Source: Pandoraea oxalativorans (lineage in GTDB: Bacteria; Pseudomonadota; Gammaproteobacteria; Burkholderiales; Burkholderiaceae). From it: DNA of 64,000 bases. Positions 1 to 8,691 of the stretch are shown here, one piece after another (the first letter of the stretch is position 1; each line of letters opens with the position of its first letter). The notes under the pieces were generated by a model. It worked only from the letters and a program-made list of their open reading frames with translations, was not told the origin of the DNA and searched no databases. The stretch covers positions 2,852,001 to 2,916,000 of the forward strand of contig NZ_CP011253.3 in assembly GCF_000972785.3 (NCBI RefSeq), written 5' to 3'. Made by a program: the position numbers and the translations under genes.

Positions 1-778
1 CGCTTACTACTTCGCAGGTTCGGCGCTAGACGCCGTGCAGAAGGACGTTGTCGCACCGTTCAAGCCGATCAACTTCGACACGCTGCCGAAGGTCTTCCGC
101 GATAACGACGGTCGCTGGTTCACCATCCACTCGCTCAACATCGCGTTCCTCGTGAACACGAAGCTTGTCAAGCACGTGCCGCAGTCGTGGGCCGACCTGC
201 TCAAGCCCGAGTACAAGAACTCGGTAGTGTATCTCGATCCGCGCTCGACGGGTCAGGGTCAGGTCGCCGTGTTTGCTGCGGCTTACGCCTTCGGCGGCAA
301 CGTCGACAATCCGAAGCCGGGTGCGGAGTTCTTCGGCAAATTGCGCGATGCAGGCAACGTGATGCGCGTCGAAGGCACCACGCCGTACGCCAAGTTCGTC
401 AAGGGCGAGATCCCGATTCTCATCGGTTACGAGAACGACGGCCTGAAGGCCAAGTACACCGACGGCATGGGCGACGCCGCACAGGTCGTGATTCCGAAGG
501 AAGCCAGCGTCTCGGCGCCCTATGCCATCAGCCTTGTGAAGAACGGCCCCAATCCGGAAGCGGCCAGGTTGTGGCTGAACCTCATCATGAGCCCGGTCGG
601 TCAGTCGCTGTTCGCGCAGGGTTATGTGCGCCCGGCCGTGCCCGGCACGCCGCTCACCCCCGAGATGCGCGCCCGCATGCCGGACGCCCCGCAGGTGCAT
701 CCGCTCGACGTCGCGCGCGCCGCTGCGCAGAAGGCTGAAGTCGATCGTCTGTGGTCGGCCGCTGCACTCGCCAAGTGA
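1..778 (+). CDS. ABC transporter periplasmic substrate-binding protein, 5' end outside window
   Basis: The reading frame is open at the left edge from base 2 and ends at a TGA at 776-778, so only the C-terminal 258 residues are seen. The sequence resembles the iron(III)/polyamine type (PotD/AfuA-like) of solute-binding proteins: an LNIAFLVNTKLV strand, a PQSWADLLKPEYK loop and a C-terminal lobe with an ARLWLNLIMSP helix are typical of that fold. Such proteins bind a ligand in the periplasm and deliver it to the membrane permease. The next gene is a matching inner-membrane permease 11 bases downstream. The signal peptide, ATPase and any second permease must lie outside the window. The ligand cannot be told from the sequence. 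Confidence 0.82.
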   Translation, partial: AYYFAGSALDAVQKDVVAPFKPINFDTLPKVFRDNDGRWFTIHSLNIAFLVNTKLVKHVPQSWADLLKPEYKNSVVYLDPRSTGQGQVAVFAAAYAFGGNVDNPKPGAEFFGKLRDAGNVMRVEGTTPYAKFVKGEIPILIGYENDGLKAKYTDGMGDAAQVVIPKEASVSAPYAISLVKNGPNPEAARLWLNLIMSPVGQSLFAQGYVRPAVPGTPLTPEMRARMPDAPQVHPLDVARAAAQKAEVDRLWSAAALAK

Positions 779-789
779 GTTCGCAGACC

Positions 790-1686
790 ATGAAGTCAGC
801 GCGTGCATCGACCGGCATCGTCGAGCCACCGGATCCCCACGTGTCGCCAGCGGCACTGCATGCGAAAGACACGCCGCGCGGCTGGGTGCGCCGCTTCGGC
901 GGTCTGCCCGCCGCCGTGGTGCTCGCGCTGGGCTTCGGCTTGCCGCTCGCGTCGCTGGTCGTGGCGGCGTTCGAGGGACATGGCGCTGCGTTTTCCGCCA
1001 TCGCCCTCGATCCGCTGGTGCGCGACGCGTTCGTCAACTCGCTGGCACTGGCCGTCGGCGCAGGTACCGTCTCGCTGATCGTGGGCGCGCTGATCGCCGT
1101 GACGCTTGCACGTCAGACGCCGCGCCGACGGCGGCTCTGGCTCGCAGCCATGGGTGTGCCGCTCGCCTTCTCGGGGCTGGTGATCGCCTACGGCTTCATC
1201 CTCGCTTTCGGACGTTCCGGCTTCGTGACAATGACTCTCGCGTCGCTCGGCGCAGATCCGGTGCGCTTCGGCGCGCTGATCTACACCGCGCCCGGACTCG
1301 TCGCCGCCTATGCGTATTACCTGATCCCGCGCGTGGCGCTGATGGTGTATCCGACCATCGCCAACCTCGACCGCCGTCCCATCGAAGCCGCACTGACCTT
1401 GGGTGCGACGCCGTTGCGCGCGATCGTCGACGTCGCCCTGCGCGAAATGTGGCCCACGCTGGCCGCCGCGTGGTGCCTCGTCACGGCGATTGCGCTCGGG
1501 ACGTACGGTACGGCGCTGGCGCTTGCCGGTACTCAGATCAACATCCTGCCGTTGCTCGTGTTCCTGAAGATGTCGGACGGGCAAACGGATTTCCCTCAGG
1601 CTGCTGCGCTGTCGCTCGTCTTGATGGCGGTGTGCAGCGGTGTGCTCGCTCTCGGAGAGTGTCTTGTACGGCGTCATCCTCAATGA
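790..1686 (+). CDS. ABC transporter inner-membrane permease (iron/polyamine type)
   Basis: A 298-residue protein with about six hydrophobic segments, starting near residue 40. It carries the EAA loop typical of ABC permeases (IEAALTLGATPLRAI, roughly residues 198-212), which contacts the ATPase. The ATG at 790 is preferred over an upstream GTG at 751 because the longer form would overlap the preceding gene and add a non-membrane extension. The gene follows the substrate-binding protein by 11 bases, so the two are very probably co-transcribed. The length matches one half of a two-permease importer such as PotB/PotC or AfuB. No partner ATPase is visible, so it is expected upstream of the window. 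Substrate unknown. Confidence 0.85.
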   Translation: MKSARASTGIVEPPDPHVSPAALHAKDTPRGWVRRFGGLPAAVVLALGFGLPLASLVVAAFEGHGAAFSAIALDPLVRDAFVNSLALAVGAGTVSLIVGALIAVTLARQTPRRRRLWLAAMGVPLAFSGLVIAYGFILAFGRSGFVTMTLASLGADPVRFGALIYTAPGLVAAYAYYLIPRVALMVYPTIANLDRRPIEAALTLGATPLRAIVDVALREMWPTLAAAWCLVTAIALGTYGTALALAGTQINILPLLVFLKMSDGQTDFPQAAALSLVLMAVCSGVLALGECLVRRHPQ

Positions 1687-1696
1687 GTGGTCGGCT

Positions 1697-2239
1697 GTGG
1701 CCCGCCACGCCCTCGATCGACTCGCAGCCCGACAGGCAGGCCCCTCGCGTCATGTGACGCCCGTCGGTCTCATCGGTCCGCGCGAAGCCTCGCCCGCCCA
1801 ACTCTACGCCGCGCAACGCATCGGCGAAGCGCTGGCGGCCGCCGGTATCGCACTGGTGTGCGGCGGCAAGGGTGGCGTAATGGAAGCCGCTTCCGCCGGG
1901 GCGTCGGCCGCCGGGGGCATCGTGATCGGCCTGCTGCCCGAGGAACATGCCAACGACGCCAATCCCCACCTGAGCGTGGCGCTGCCCACCGGGCTGGGCA
2001 TTACTCGCAACGCCCTGATTGCGCGCGCGTCGATCTGTCTCGTAGCTGTGGGTGGCGGTCTGGGCACGCTCTCGGAAATCGCGCTCGGACTTCAGTGGCG
2101 TAAACCGGTTTTTACCGTCCTCGACGCCCCGGCCGTGCCGGGCACCGAGCGCTTCGACGATATCGACGCACTGGTCGTGGCGGTGGCCACCTGGCTGAGC
2201 GTCACCGGACTTCCCGGAGGTGACCACCCCGGAAAGTAA
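1697..2239 (+). CDS. LOG/TIGR00725-like Rossmann-fold nucleotide-binding protein
   Basis: The core of this 180-residue protein (VGLIGPREASPAQ, then LVCGGKGGVMEAASAGA and VAVGGGLGTLSEIA) matches the SLOG/LOG-like superfamily that includes TIGR00725 proteins, lysine-decarboxylase-like proteins and DprA. These bind a nucleotide in a glycine-rich loop; CGGKGGVMEAA and GGGLGTLSEIA are the two phosphate-binding segments. A precise reaction is not known for the TIGR00725 group. The start is uncertain: GTG at 1697 follows the permease stop by 10 bases, while GTG at 1640 or TTG at 1664 would overlap the permease. Conserved sequence only begins near 1757. It closes the ABC operon and is followed by a hairpin. 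Confidence 0.7.
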   Translation: MARHALDRLAARQAGPSRHVTPVGLIGPREASPAQLYAAQRIGEALAAAGIALVCGGKGGVMEAASAGASAAGGIVIGLLPEEHANDANPHLSVALPTGLGITRNALIARASICLVAVGGGLGTLSEIALGLQWRKPVFTVLDAPAVPGTERFDDIDALVVAVATWLSVTGLPGGDHPGK

Positions 2240-2241
2240 CG

Positions 2242-2290
2242 CCGGCAGTTCGACAAAACCGACCCACACCGGGGAACTGCCGGTGCGTTT
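2242..2290 (+). terminator. Probable Rho-independent terminator after the LOG-like gene
   Basis: A perfect 10-base inverted repeat (CCGGCAGTTC at 2242-2251 and GAACTGCCGG at 2274-2283) starts three bases after the stop codon and is followed by TGCGTTTT. The loop is long (22 bases), and a shorter alternative hairpin (CACCGG/CCGGTG, 2267-2285) lies inside it. The position between an ABC operon and a porin fits a terminator. Confidence 0.5.
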
Positions 2291-2331
2291 TCGTGATGTT
2301 CCTGCAATATAAATTTAGGACCACTAATATT

Positions 2332-3540
2332 ATGAAACGTATTCTTCTCGCTGCACTCGGCCTTGGCGGTATGGCCGGCATCATGGCGCCCGTCTACGCT
2401 CAGAGCAGCGTGACCCTGTACGGCATCGTCGATGCTGGGGTGGGTTATGCCAGCGGTCAGCGCACGGCCAACTCCAAGGGCGGCGTCGGCGCACCGATCA
2501 ACTACACGAACGGTTCGGTCTGGGGCTTCGCGAGCGGCACCTGGTCGGGCGACCGCTGGGGTCTAAAGGGTTCGGAAGATCTGGGTGGCGGCAATTCAGC
2601 CATCTTCCAGCTGGAAAACGGTTTCAACATCGGTAACGGTACGTCGGGTCAGGGTGGCCGTCAGTTCGGCCGTCAATCGTGGATGGGTCTGCAAAGCGCC
2701 TCGCTCGGCAAGCTCACGTTCGGCCGTCAGTACGATCCGATCGTCGACTACGTCGGTCCGATCAGCGCCGGCACGTTCGTGACCGGCATGGGTGCACACC
2801 CGGGCGACATCGACAACCAGGACAACCAGTCGCGCGTGAACAACTCGGTCAAGTGGGCCAGCCCGAACTACGCCGGCTTCCAGTTCGGCGCGATCTATGG
2901 CTTCGGCGGCCAACCCGGCAGCGTGAAGAACCAGAACACGTGGGGCTTCGGCGGCTCGTACGCCAGCGGCCCGTTCGCCGTGGCCGTGGGCTACCTACAG
3001 GCAACGAACGCCTATGGCACGTCGTCGAGCACGTGGTCCGGTTCCTATGACGGCACGTTCTCGTCGTCGATCAACGAAGGCTTCGCCTCGGCCGCCAGCC
3101 AGCGCATCGTCTCGGCCGCCGGTAGCTACACGTTCGGCGCCACGCAGGTCGGCATCCAGTACGGCAATGTGCAGTACACGCCGGGCACGCTGTCGACGTT
3201 CGCCAGCAGCTTCACGTTCAACACGATCGGCACGAGCATCGCTTACCAGTTCACCCCGGCCCTGCGACTGGCCGCCGCGTACAACTACACGCAAGGCAGC
3301 GACGTGAAGGGTTCGGGCGGTCCGAAGTACCACACGGTGAACTTCGCTTCGTACTACGCCCTGTCGAAGCGCACGTCGCTGTACGGTCTGGTCGGCTATC
3401 AGAAGGCGTCGGGCAACACGCTCGACACCTTCGGCAACGTTGTCTCGGCGACGGCTTCGGTCGGCGACGTGGGCAACGGCATCTCCTCCGCCACGGCGAC
3501 GCAGACGTTCGTGCGCGTGGGTGTGCGTCAAACGTTCTAA
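2332..3540 (+). CDS. Gram-negative trimeric porin (Burkholderia-type)
   Basis: Encodes 402 residues. A classic signal peptide (MKRILLAALGLGG...VYA|QSS) is followed by SVTLYGIVDAGVGY, the first strand of Burkholderia-type general porins, and the protein ends in VRVGVRQTF, with the C-terminal phenylalanine needed for outer-membrane insertion. It should form a 16-strand barrel for diffusion of small solutes. The ATG at 2332 is chosen over 2293 and 2296 because it places the signal peptide at the N-terminus and has AGGA at 2317-2320. It stands alone: a hairpin lies upstream and a long gap downstream. Two other porins of this family occur at 36.8 kb and 47.5 kb. Confidence 0.93.
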   Translation: MKRILLAALGLGGMAGIMAPVYAQSSVTLYGIVDAGVGYASGQRTANSKGGVGAPINYTNGSVWGFASGTWSGDRWGLKGSEDLGGGNSAIFQLENGFNIGNGTSGQGGRQFGRQSWMGLQSASLGKLTFGRQYDPIVDYVGPISAGTFVTGMGAHPGDIDNQDNQSRVNNSVKWASPNYAGFQFGAIYGFGGQPGSVKNQNTWGFGGSYASGPFAVAVGYLQATNAYGTSSSTWSGSYDGTFSSSINEGFASAASQRIVSAAGSYTFGATQVGIQYGNVQYTPGTLSTFASSFTFNTIGTSIAYQFTPALRLAAAYNYTQGSDVKGSGGPKYHTVNFASYYALSKRTSLYGLVGYQKASGNTLDTFGNVVSATASVGDVGNGISSATATQTFVRVGVRQTF

Positions 3541-4005
3541 GCGTCTGAGCGGATCGCCGTTGTAGCAACGTAGCAGATGTAGGGTAACGTTGGACTGTCC
3601 CCCGCCGCCCCACGGCGGGCGACCCTGGTCTCACCTTGGGGACTTCGCGAGAACCGGATCGGCACGCAACGTTGTGGACATGGTGTGGCGTTGCATGACG
3701 GACCGGCTCACCCTTGGGCACGCTTTCGCACTCCCCTCGCACGGCCTTGCCTCAAGCCGTGCTGTGTGCAGGCGTGCCGCTTTTTTCTGCACATCGCGGG
3801 CTGCCGGACCCGACAGTTGACCCTGAGGACGGAAATCCCCGGACGATCCAGCGTGGGTATCGACACCTGTCAACGTTTACAGTTGTCGGGCATGCGTTGT
3901 GAGCGCGAAATGGAGAAGCGGTATCCGATTTCCAATTTCGATCACCCCACACGTCGCCCCGCGTGTTGGGCCTCCCTCATTTCGCCGGTCGTCCGGAGGT
4001 CCGTC
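3541..4005. other. 465-base intergenic region without a supported gene
   Basis: No coding sequence with family support or a good start was found. A 7-base stem (GCACGGC at 3739-3745 and GCCGTGC at 3756-3762) lies upstream of a run of six T (3781-3786), but the 18-base separation makes it a poor terminator. The right end carries the strong GGAGG (3995-3999) of the next gene. Confidence 0.6.
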
Positions 4006-5628
4006 ATGAAGACTCACGACAATCTCTCCACGCGCGTTTACAGCCCGCGTCCGCATGACACGTTGCCGTCCTATACGACGGCCGAGTTACCCAGGCCGAT
4101 TGTCGAAGAAGCCGTAGGCGACACGCTCAACCCCGACGATGTCGACGACTTCGCCGCTGTGACGGTTATGCCGTATGCCGGTATGACGTCCGGCGACATG
4201 GTATGGATCTACTTCGGGCAGGGCAGCGGCGGAGGCGAGGAGATCGACGCCGCCCTGATTTCAGCTAATCTGGTCGGCCGGCCAGTGCAGATGTACGTGC
4301 CTAAAGAGAAAGTGTCGTTCTTCGACATGACGACGGTCACGGTCTATTACGCAGTGCACAGGGGCGGCGTGCTGTGGGCCCGCTCGGAAGATAGGGTGCT
4401 CAACGTCATGAAGCCGACGCGCTGGCCTGCCCCTTATGTGGAAGAAGCCGATGGCGATGACCTGCCCGAGGATGCCTATGGCGTGCGCGGGGTACGCACT
4501 GTCGTGCCACAGCATGCGGACATGCAGGTGGGTGACGTCATAAGGCTTTTCTGGGAGGGCGGAGGGAATCATTACGAGGACAGTATCCCCATCCTGAAGC
4601 CGATGGACTTCCGGTTCGGCGTGCAAAAGGAAACGGTGGATCTCTGGATCGGCCAGACCGTGCAGATCTTCTACACGATCACGCGCGGCGCCACGCTCAT
4701 TCACTCCGACGTTCTGAATCTGCGCGTCGCCATTACCGAGACCTTGTTGCCTGCGCTCGTCATGGATCAGGTGGTCTACGGCAAGCTCAATCTGGCCGAG
4801 GTCGCGGACTTCGTCGACTTCCGTGTGTTGTCTTATGAAGGAATGCGCGAAGGCGACGTGGCCTTTGTCGATCTGGGGCCAGGTGCGGATCACGGTGGCG
4901 CGACGGTCACGATACAGGTGACCCAGAACAGCGTGGGCGTTCCTCTGGAGGCTGCTTTCGCGCGCTTGCAGGTCACGCCGTTTGTCGGCCAGACGGTGGA
5001 AATGAAATATCGCATCGAGAGTGCGACCGGCCATCGGGAGTCCGAGGTGTTGATGGTGGAAGTGATCGAGGCGGTGGCCACGTTGGATCCTCCCAACATC
5101 CCGGCGCTCAGCAACGGCGAGCTCGATCCCCGTCAGGTATTGGGCGGCGCGCAGGTCATCGTGCCGCTCGCCAGCCTCATGCAACAAGGCGACCGGATTG
5201 TCCTGACATGGGATTGCACCAAAGATGCGGGTGACCACACCGATACCAAGATTGTCGGAGGCGGCACCGGCGACATCTGGTTCACGGTCCCTTATGACGC
5301 GATCTCGAAAGGCATCGATGGTACCGTCGTTGCAACCTACGAATTGGTGCGCAGCGCGGTCGTGATCGGCACCGGTTCGGCAATGGCCTTCTCGATCAGG
5401 CGGCCTGAACTGCCAGCCGTGGTGCTGGTGGAGGCCGACGGCGGCAATCTGGATCCCGACGATGTGCCAGCGCAGGGGGCGAGTGTCGAGATTGCGTCTA
5501 CCGCGCAGTTCGCGCTCGGCGATGTGGTGACACTCCTCTGGCAAGGTACGACCGAGTACGAGACGTCCCACACGATCGCTGCCCCCGATGTCGAGAACAG
5601 CCTTCTGATGAAGGCGGAAATTTTCAAG
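4006..5628 (+). pseudogene. 5' part of interrupted beta-sandwich-repeat/RCC1 protein
   Basis: The ATG at 4006 has a strong GGAGG six bases upstream. The first 541 residues contain about four and a half tandem domains of 95-105 residues. Each starts with a proline-rich linker and a P-x-V-E-E-A-x-G-D-x-L-x-P-D-D-V type motif, continues with M-x-x-G-D-x-V-x-L-x-W, and ends with G-x-x-V-x-V-x-Y-x-I-x-R. The pattern suggests Ig-like beta-sandwiches. No signal peptide or membrane segment is visible. In domain 5 the frame runs into an insertion element after EIFK and stops at 5676 after 16 foreign residues. The other half is at 8692-10272 in the same frame. The function of the intact protein is not known to me; repeat proteins of this type are often involved in surface or interaction roles, but that is inference. 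Confidence 0.8.
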
Positions 5629-5642
5629 CTAGTTGTCGCCTC
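5629..5642 (+). repeat. Left terminal inverted repeat of the IS3-family element
   Basis: CTAGTTGTCGCCTC is repeated in inverted orientation at 8661-8674, 14 of 14 bases matching. The outermost CTAG is self-complementary, so it could be part of the repeat or a target duplication. Confidence 0.75.
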
Positions 5643-5654
5643 CACGAATAAATT

Positions 5655-6110
5655 TCAGGCGGCCTTTCTCTCCTGACTACGGCGCTGTGCGGCGACGTCC
5701 TGGTGGTCGATGCGATCCGGGTTCAGGTGCACAGCATCGACGCGCTGCCAGTTGCGCGTGCGGCCTTTCCAGCGCAGCGGGTGGCGTTGCCGGGCGGCCT
5801 CATAAAGCGCTGCTCGTCGATCCAAAATGGTCTGGTCGAGATTGGCATGGCGCTGCGCCGGCGTCACGAACCGGATCGCGCTGTGACGGTGCTCTTCGTT
5901 ATACCAGCGCACCAGCGCGCCCACCCAGGTGCGTGCGGCGAGCAGGGTGTCAAATGCCCTCAGCGGGTAAGTCGGCCGGTACTTTAGGGTCTTGAACAAC
6001 GATTCAGAATAAGGGTTGTCGTTGCTCACGCCCGGGCGGCTGAGCGAGTGCATGACGCCCAGCGTCTGGAGGGTGGCGAGCATCGTCGCACCTTTCATCG
6101 GGCCGCCGTT
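5655..6110 (-). pseudogene. IS3-family transposase OrfB, C-terminal fragment
   Basis: This frame supplies the last 151 residues of OrfB. It begins at NGGPMKGATM, directly after the point where the IS110 element interrupts the gene, and contains the third catalytic residue of the DDE integrase fold, the glutamate of NPYSESLFKTLKYRP. It also has the WYNEEHRHSAI segment typical of IS3 OrfB. Joined to 7502-8125, the frame is uninterrupted and gives a protein of 359 residues, a normal length. The fragment has no start of its own that would give an active enzyme. Confidence 0.85.
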
Positions 6111-6126
6111 GACGCCCTTCTAAAGG

Positions 6127-7212
6127 TCAAGAGGTAAATTGGGTCTGCGCGATCTGGCGGTAACGTTGCCGGATGGCGTAGAAGACCTCTCGTGCGATAT
6201 AGCGCTTGAGGCATCGAATCGCTTCAAGCTTTGAGTGGCCCTCGCTGACGCGTTTGGCGACATAGGCTTTTGTGCGATCGTCGGTTCGCAATCGACCGAT
6301 GGCGATAATGTGCAGGGCGCTGTTGGCCGCGCGATCTCCACCGCGATTCAGTCGATGTCGTGTCACCTTGCCAGAAGACGCCGGGACGGGACTCACTCCA
6401 CAGAGGGCGGCGAAGCTGGCCTCTGACTGAAGCCGGTCGCTGTTGTCGCCAGCGGTCAGTAGCAGTTGCGAAGCGGACTCATAGCCAATTGAATACCGGG
6501 AGACCAGATCGGGGGCGAGTTCATCGACCAGAGCCGCGATCATGACATCGAGGTCGGCGATCTCGTCGTGCAACTCGAGATACCGACGCCCCAGTGATTT
6601 TAATGCAATCCGGTTGGCAGAGATCAGGCTCCGATAGTCAGACAGATCGGGACGCCACGCGGCCAATGTTCGAATAAGCTGCATCCGTGTCATCTTGCGC
6701 AGCGATTCGCGTAACTCGTCAGGCGCGCTGATGATGGTACTGTGAATTAGTTGCAATGCAACGCGCCTCGCGGAGATGGCGGTCTTCCGGCAGACTTTCA
6801 GAACGCGCAGCGATTCAATCATGCCGTCGCGTGTCTTGGGCGTGACTGTACGCACACCAGCAAAGGCAGCATGCGCCGCGTTGCAAGCGTCCAGCGTGTC
6901 GTCCTTGCCGCGTTTGCGCCGGTCGCTCCTGTCGGGTGCCGTGACCTCAAGCACCGTTACGTGGGCCAGTTGAAGGTAGCGAAGCAAGCCCGCTCCGTAG
7001 GAGCCGGTGCATTCGACGCCAACCCGGGCAAGCTCTCCGAATGAGCGCATCCAGAGCAGCATCTGTTTGTAGCCATGCCGCGTGGTAGGGAAGCATTCAC
7101 TGCCGAGCAGACGATCGTGTTCGTCAACGACAGCTGCAACATGCACGTCCTTATGGGTATCCACGCCGCCCACAACGTTGCGATATCCAGAAATAGCCGG
7201 TTCTTCTTTCAT
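6127..7212 (-). CDS. IS110-family transposase
   Basis: Encodes 361 residues if started at the ATG at 7212 (MKEEPAISGYRN); a longer reading to 7314 adds an unrelated extension. The N-terminal RuvC-like DEDD domain begins with VVGGVDTHKDVHVAAVV, whose aspartate is the first catalytic residue, and continues with VECTGSYG and KRGKDDTLDA. The C-terminal transposase_20 segment has FAALCGVSPVPASSGK and RHRLNRGGDRAANSALH, including the conserved serine-glycine region used in strand exchange. All motifs look intact, so the enzyme may be active. It has its own element, independent of the surrounding IS3 genes. Confidence 0.92.
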   Translation of the reverse strand: MKEEPAISGYRNVVGGVDTHKDVHVAAVVDEHDRLLGSECFPTTRHGYKQMLLWMRSFGELARVGVECTGSYGAGLLRYLQLAHVTVLEVTAPDRSDRRKRGKDDTLDACNAAHAAFAGVRTVTPKTRDGMIESLRVLKVCRKTAISARRVALQLIHSTIISAPDELRESLRKMTRMQLIRTLAAWRPDLSDYRSLISANRIALKSLGRRYLELHDEIADLDVMIAALVDELAPDLVSRYSIGYESASQLLLTAGDNSDRLQSEASFAALCGVSPVPASSGKVTRHRLNRGGDRAANSALHIIAIGRLRTDDRTKAYVAKRVSEGHSKLEAIRCLKRYIAREVFYAIRQRYRQIAQTQFTS

Positions 7213-7501
7213 GAGCCTTGCTCCGGTTGCCGATGAGATTGAGGCGATTTCACCGGCATCGAGTACCTGGACAAGACAGTAAAGCGACAGAGCGTCAGGC
7301 CCTTCTTGAGTCACACGTATCGACGAGGCGAAACCTCGCCGCTCGGCGGTTCCGGACGATCGACAGGTCAGGGGAAAGACACTACGTCGATCGGAATGTG
7401 GGTCAGGTCGCCCGGAACGCTTTACGGCACCAAAAGTCGCCGGACAGCCCTCATTGAAAGCCGCGAGAAGCCCGGAAACATCTGATACCCGTATTCTTAC
7501 T
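7213..7501 (-). ncRNA. Candidate bridge (seek) RNA region of the IS110 element
   Basis: IS110-group elements are known to encode a structured guide RNA in the long non-coding end upstream of the transposase. Here that end is about 290 bases. It contains nested inverted repeats: GTTCCGG/CCGGAAC (7349-7355 with 7412-7418) enclosing CGATCGAC/GTCGATCG (7357-7364 with 7386-7393), plus a smaller hairpin at 7322-7336. An 8-base stretch, GCCCTTCT at 7299-7306, is identical to the element's terminal bases 6114-6121. On the minus strand CATTCCGAT (within 7391-7399) resembles the target flank CATTCGGAT. Exact RNA ends are unknown; this is inference from position and structure. Confidence 0.35.
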
Positions 7502-8125
7502 ATCCGAATGCAGAATCACCTGGTCGGGTGGTATCGCTTCGCGCGCACACAGGTCCTTGAGCACTTCACTGGCCAGTGCGCTGCTTTCCTGCGCATAGAC
7601 CTGCCAACCAACGATCTTTCGGCTGAACACGTCCAGAAACAGGTACAGATAAAAATACTGCCCGCGAACCGTGCTCGGCAGATAGGTGATGTCCCAGCTG
7701 TACAACTGGTTCGGCGCACGCGCGCACACCGCACGGGGCTTGCTATGGGCCTGGGCCGGCCGTTCGCTGCGCCGGTGGGCGAGTTGCTTCTCGGCCTTCA
7801 GGACCCGGTAGAAAGTCGATTCCGAGGCAATATAGCGTTGCTGATCTGCCAAGCGCGGCACGATCTGGCTGGGCGGCAGATGACCCAATTCGGCCGAGTT
7901 CGCCACCGCCAGAAGCTCGGCGCGCTCCTCGGCGCTAAGCTTATGGCGCGGCTCGTGGTGTCGTAATGTGCGCCGGTCCACTGCGTCAGGTTCGCCGCGC
8001 TGCCAGCGCTGAACGGTGCGGGCACTGAGCCCCAGAATGACGCACGCGCGTGCTTGGCGAGCCCCGGCCCGAGTCGCCTCGGTGATCAGACCAATCAATA
8101 CTTTGCGCTGCTCAGACGACGTCAT
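7502..8125 (-). pseudogene. IS3-family transposase OrfB, N-terminal fragment
   Basis: Begins at the ATG at 8125, which overlaps the orfA stop (ATGA), and covers an N-terminal helix-turn-helix region (LGLSARTVQRWQRG) and the start of the integrase core. The first catalytic aspartate is in YSWDITYLP and the second in VILHSD, directly at the break. The frame then runs into IS110 sequence and stops at 7451 after 17 foreign residues. The product lacks the catalytic glutamate and cannot be active. The remainder is at 5655-6110. Confidence 0.87.
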
Positions 8126-8625
8126 TCGGCCTCGTCCCCGAGCAGCGCACGGTACTTTTTTTGCAGCACCAGTAGCGCCGCAGCCTCAGCCAGCGCCTTC
8201 TCCTTGCGCTTCAACTCGCGCTGCAGTTCAACATTGGCCTGCTTCAGAACCCGCACCTCTTGGGCGCTTTCGCGCCGGCTATCACCGTTTCTGCCCGCGG
8301 CACAGAACTGCGCTCGCCACTGCGCGAGATGATGCGCAAACAAGCCGCGCTCCCGGCACCAGCCATGCAAGGCTTCGTCGACCAGACCATGGCTCTCCTG
8401 CAAGGCCATTAGCCGTTCCTCCAGCGACCAATCTTCCGGTCGTTTTGCGTGTGCAGAGCCCGAGCTCCGATTCGCGGCAGCGGCGCCTCTCATCCATTTC
8501 CTCAATGTCAGTACGTTCACGTTCAATTCGTCGGCCACCGCGCCAACCGTGCGGCTCCCACGCCGCAGGACCTTCGACAGCGCTTGCTCCTTGAACTCGA
8601 CAGAATACGTTTGTTTCACTTTCAA
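8122..8625 (-). CDS. IS3-family transposase OrfA
   Basis: Encodes 167 residues. The N-terminus (YSVEFKEQALSKVL, then SRTVGAVADELNVNVLTLRKWM) is the helix-turn-helix of the transposase_8 group that recognises the element ends. The C-terminus (VLKQANVELQRELKRKEKALAEAAALLVLQKKY) is a leucine-zipper-like coiled coil. It is long for an IS3 OrfA because of a middle section with a second helical module (residues 65-110). The stop overlaps the orfB start by ATGA. It is intact, but its partner OrfB is broken. Confidence 0.9.
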   Translation of the reverse strand: MKVKQTYSVEFKEQALSKVLRRGSRTVGAVADELNVNVLTLRKWMRGAAAANRSSGSAHAKRPEDWSLEERLMALQESHGLVDEALHGWCRERGLFAHHLAQWRAQFCAAGRNGDSRRESAQEVRVLKQANVELQRELKRKEKALAEAAALLVLQKKYRALLGDEAE

Positions 8626-8660
8626 CTTACACCTCTGACGCTACTTAATAAGGAAGTTCA

Positions 8661-8674
8661 GAGGCGACAACTAG
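8661..8674 (-). repeat. Right terminal inverted repeat of the IS3-family element
   Basis: GAGGCGACAACTAG is the exact complement of 5629-5642. It lies 35 bases upstream of the orfA start, the usual place for the IS3 right-hand promoter end. Confidence 0.75.
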
Positions 8675-8691
8675 TATGACGCCGGGGGAAG

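Larger units (their letters stand above)
6111..7501 (-). mobile_element. IS110-family insertion element inside IS3 orfB
   Basis: The borders are fixed by the interrupted OrfB frame: codon GAT (Asp) at 7504-7502 and codon AAC (Asn) at 6110-6108 should be adjacent in HSD-NGG. This gives an insert of about 1,391 bases with no obvious terminal inverted repeats, as is usual for the IS110 group. It holds one transposase gene with 16 bases downstream and about 290 bases upstream. A single base (A) at the junction cannot be assigned. The insertion separates the second catalytic aspartate of OrfB from the rest, so the host IS3 is dead. Confidence 0.82.
5629..8688 (-). mobile_element. IS3-family insertion element, itself interrupted by an IS110-family element
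   Basis: The element lies between the two halves of the repeat-protein gene. It carries minus-strand orfA and orfB of the IS3 family, and has 14-base inverted repeats (CTAGTTGTCGCCTC at 5629-5642; its complement at 8661-8674). Joining codon EIFK (ending 5628) to VPKTQ (starting 8692) restores the internal repeat pattern of the host gene exactly, which implies a three-base AAG duplication (5626-5628 and 8689-8691). The alternative is a CTAG duplication (5629-5632 and 8671-8674) with ends at 5633 and 8670. In that case the 17 bases 8675-8691 are unexplained and leave a TGA at 8677. Without the IS110 insert the element would be about 1.67 kb. Confidence 0.8.

Noticed and set aside
3739..3786. 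Terminator after the first porin
   Set aside because: The 7-base stem is separated from the T run by 18 bases, so no coherent intrinsic terminator is formed.
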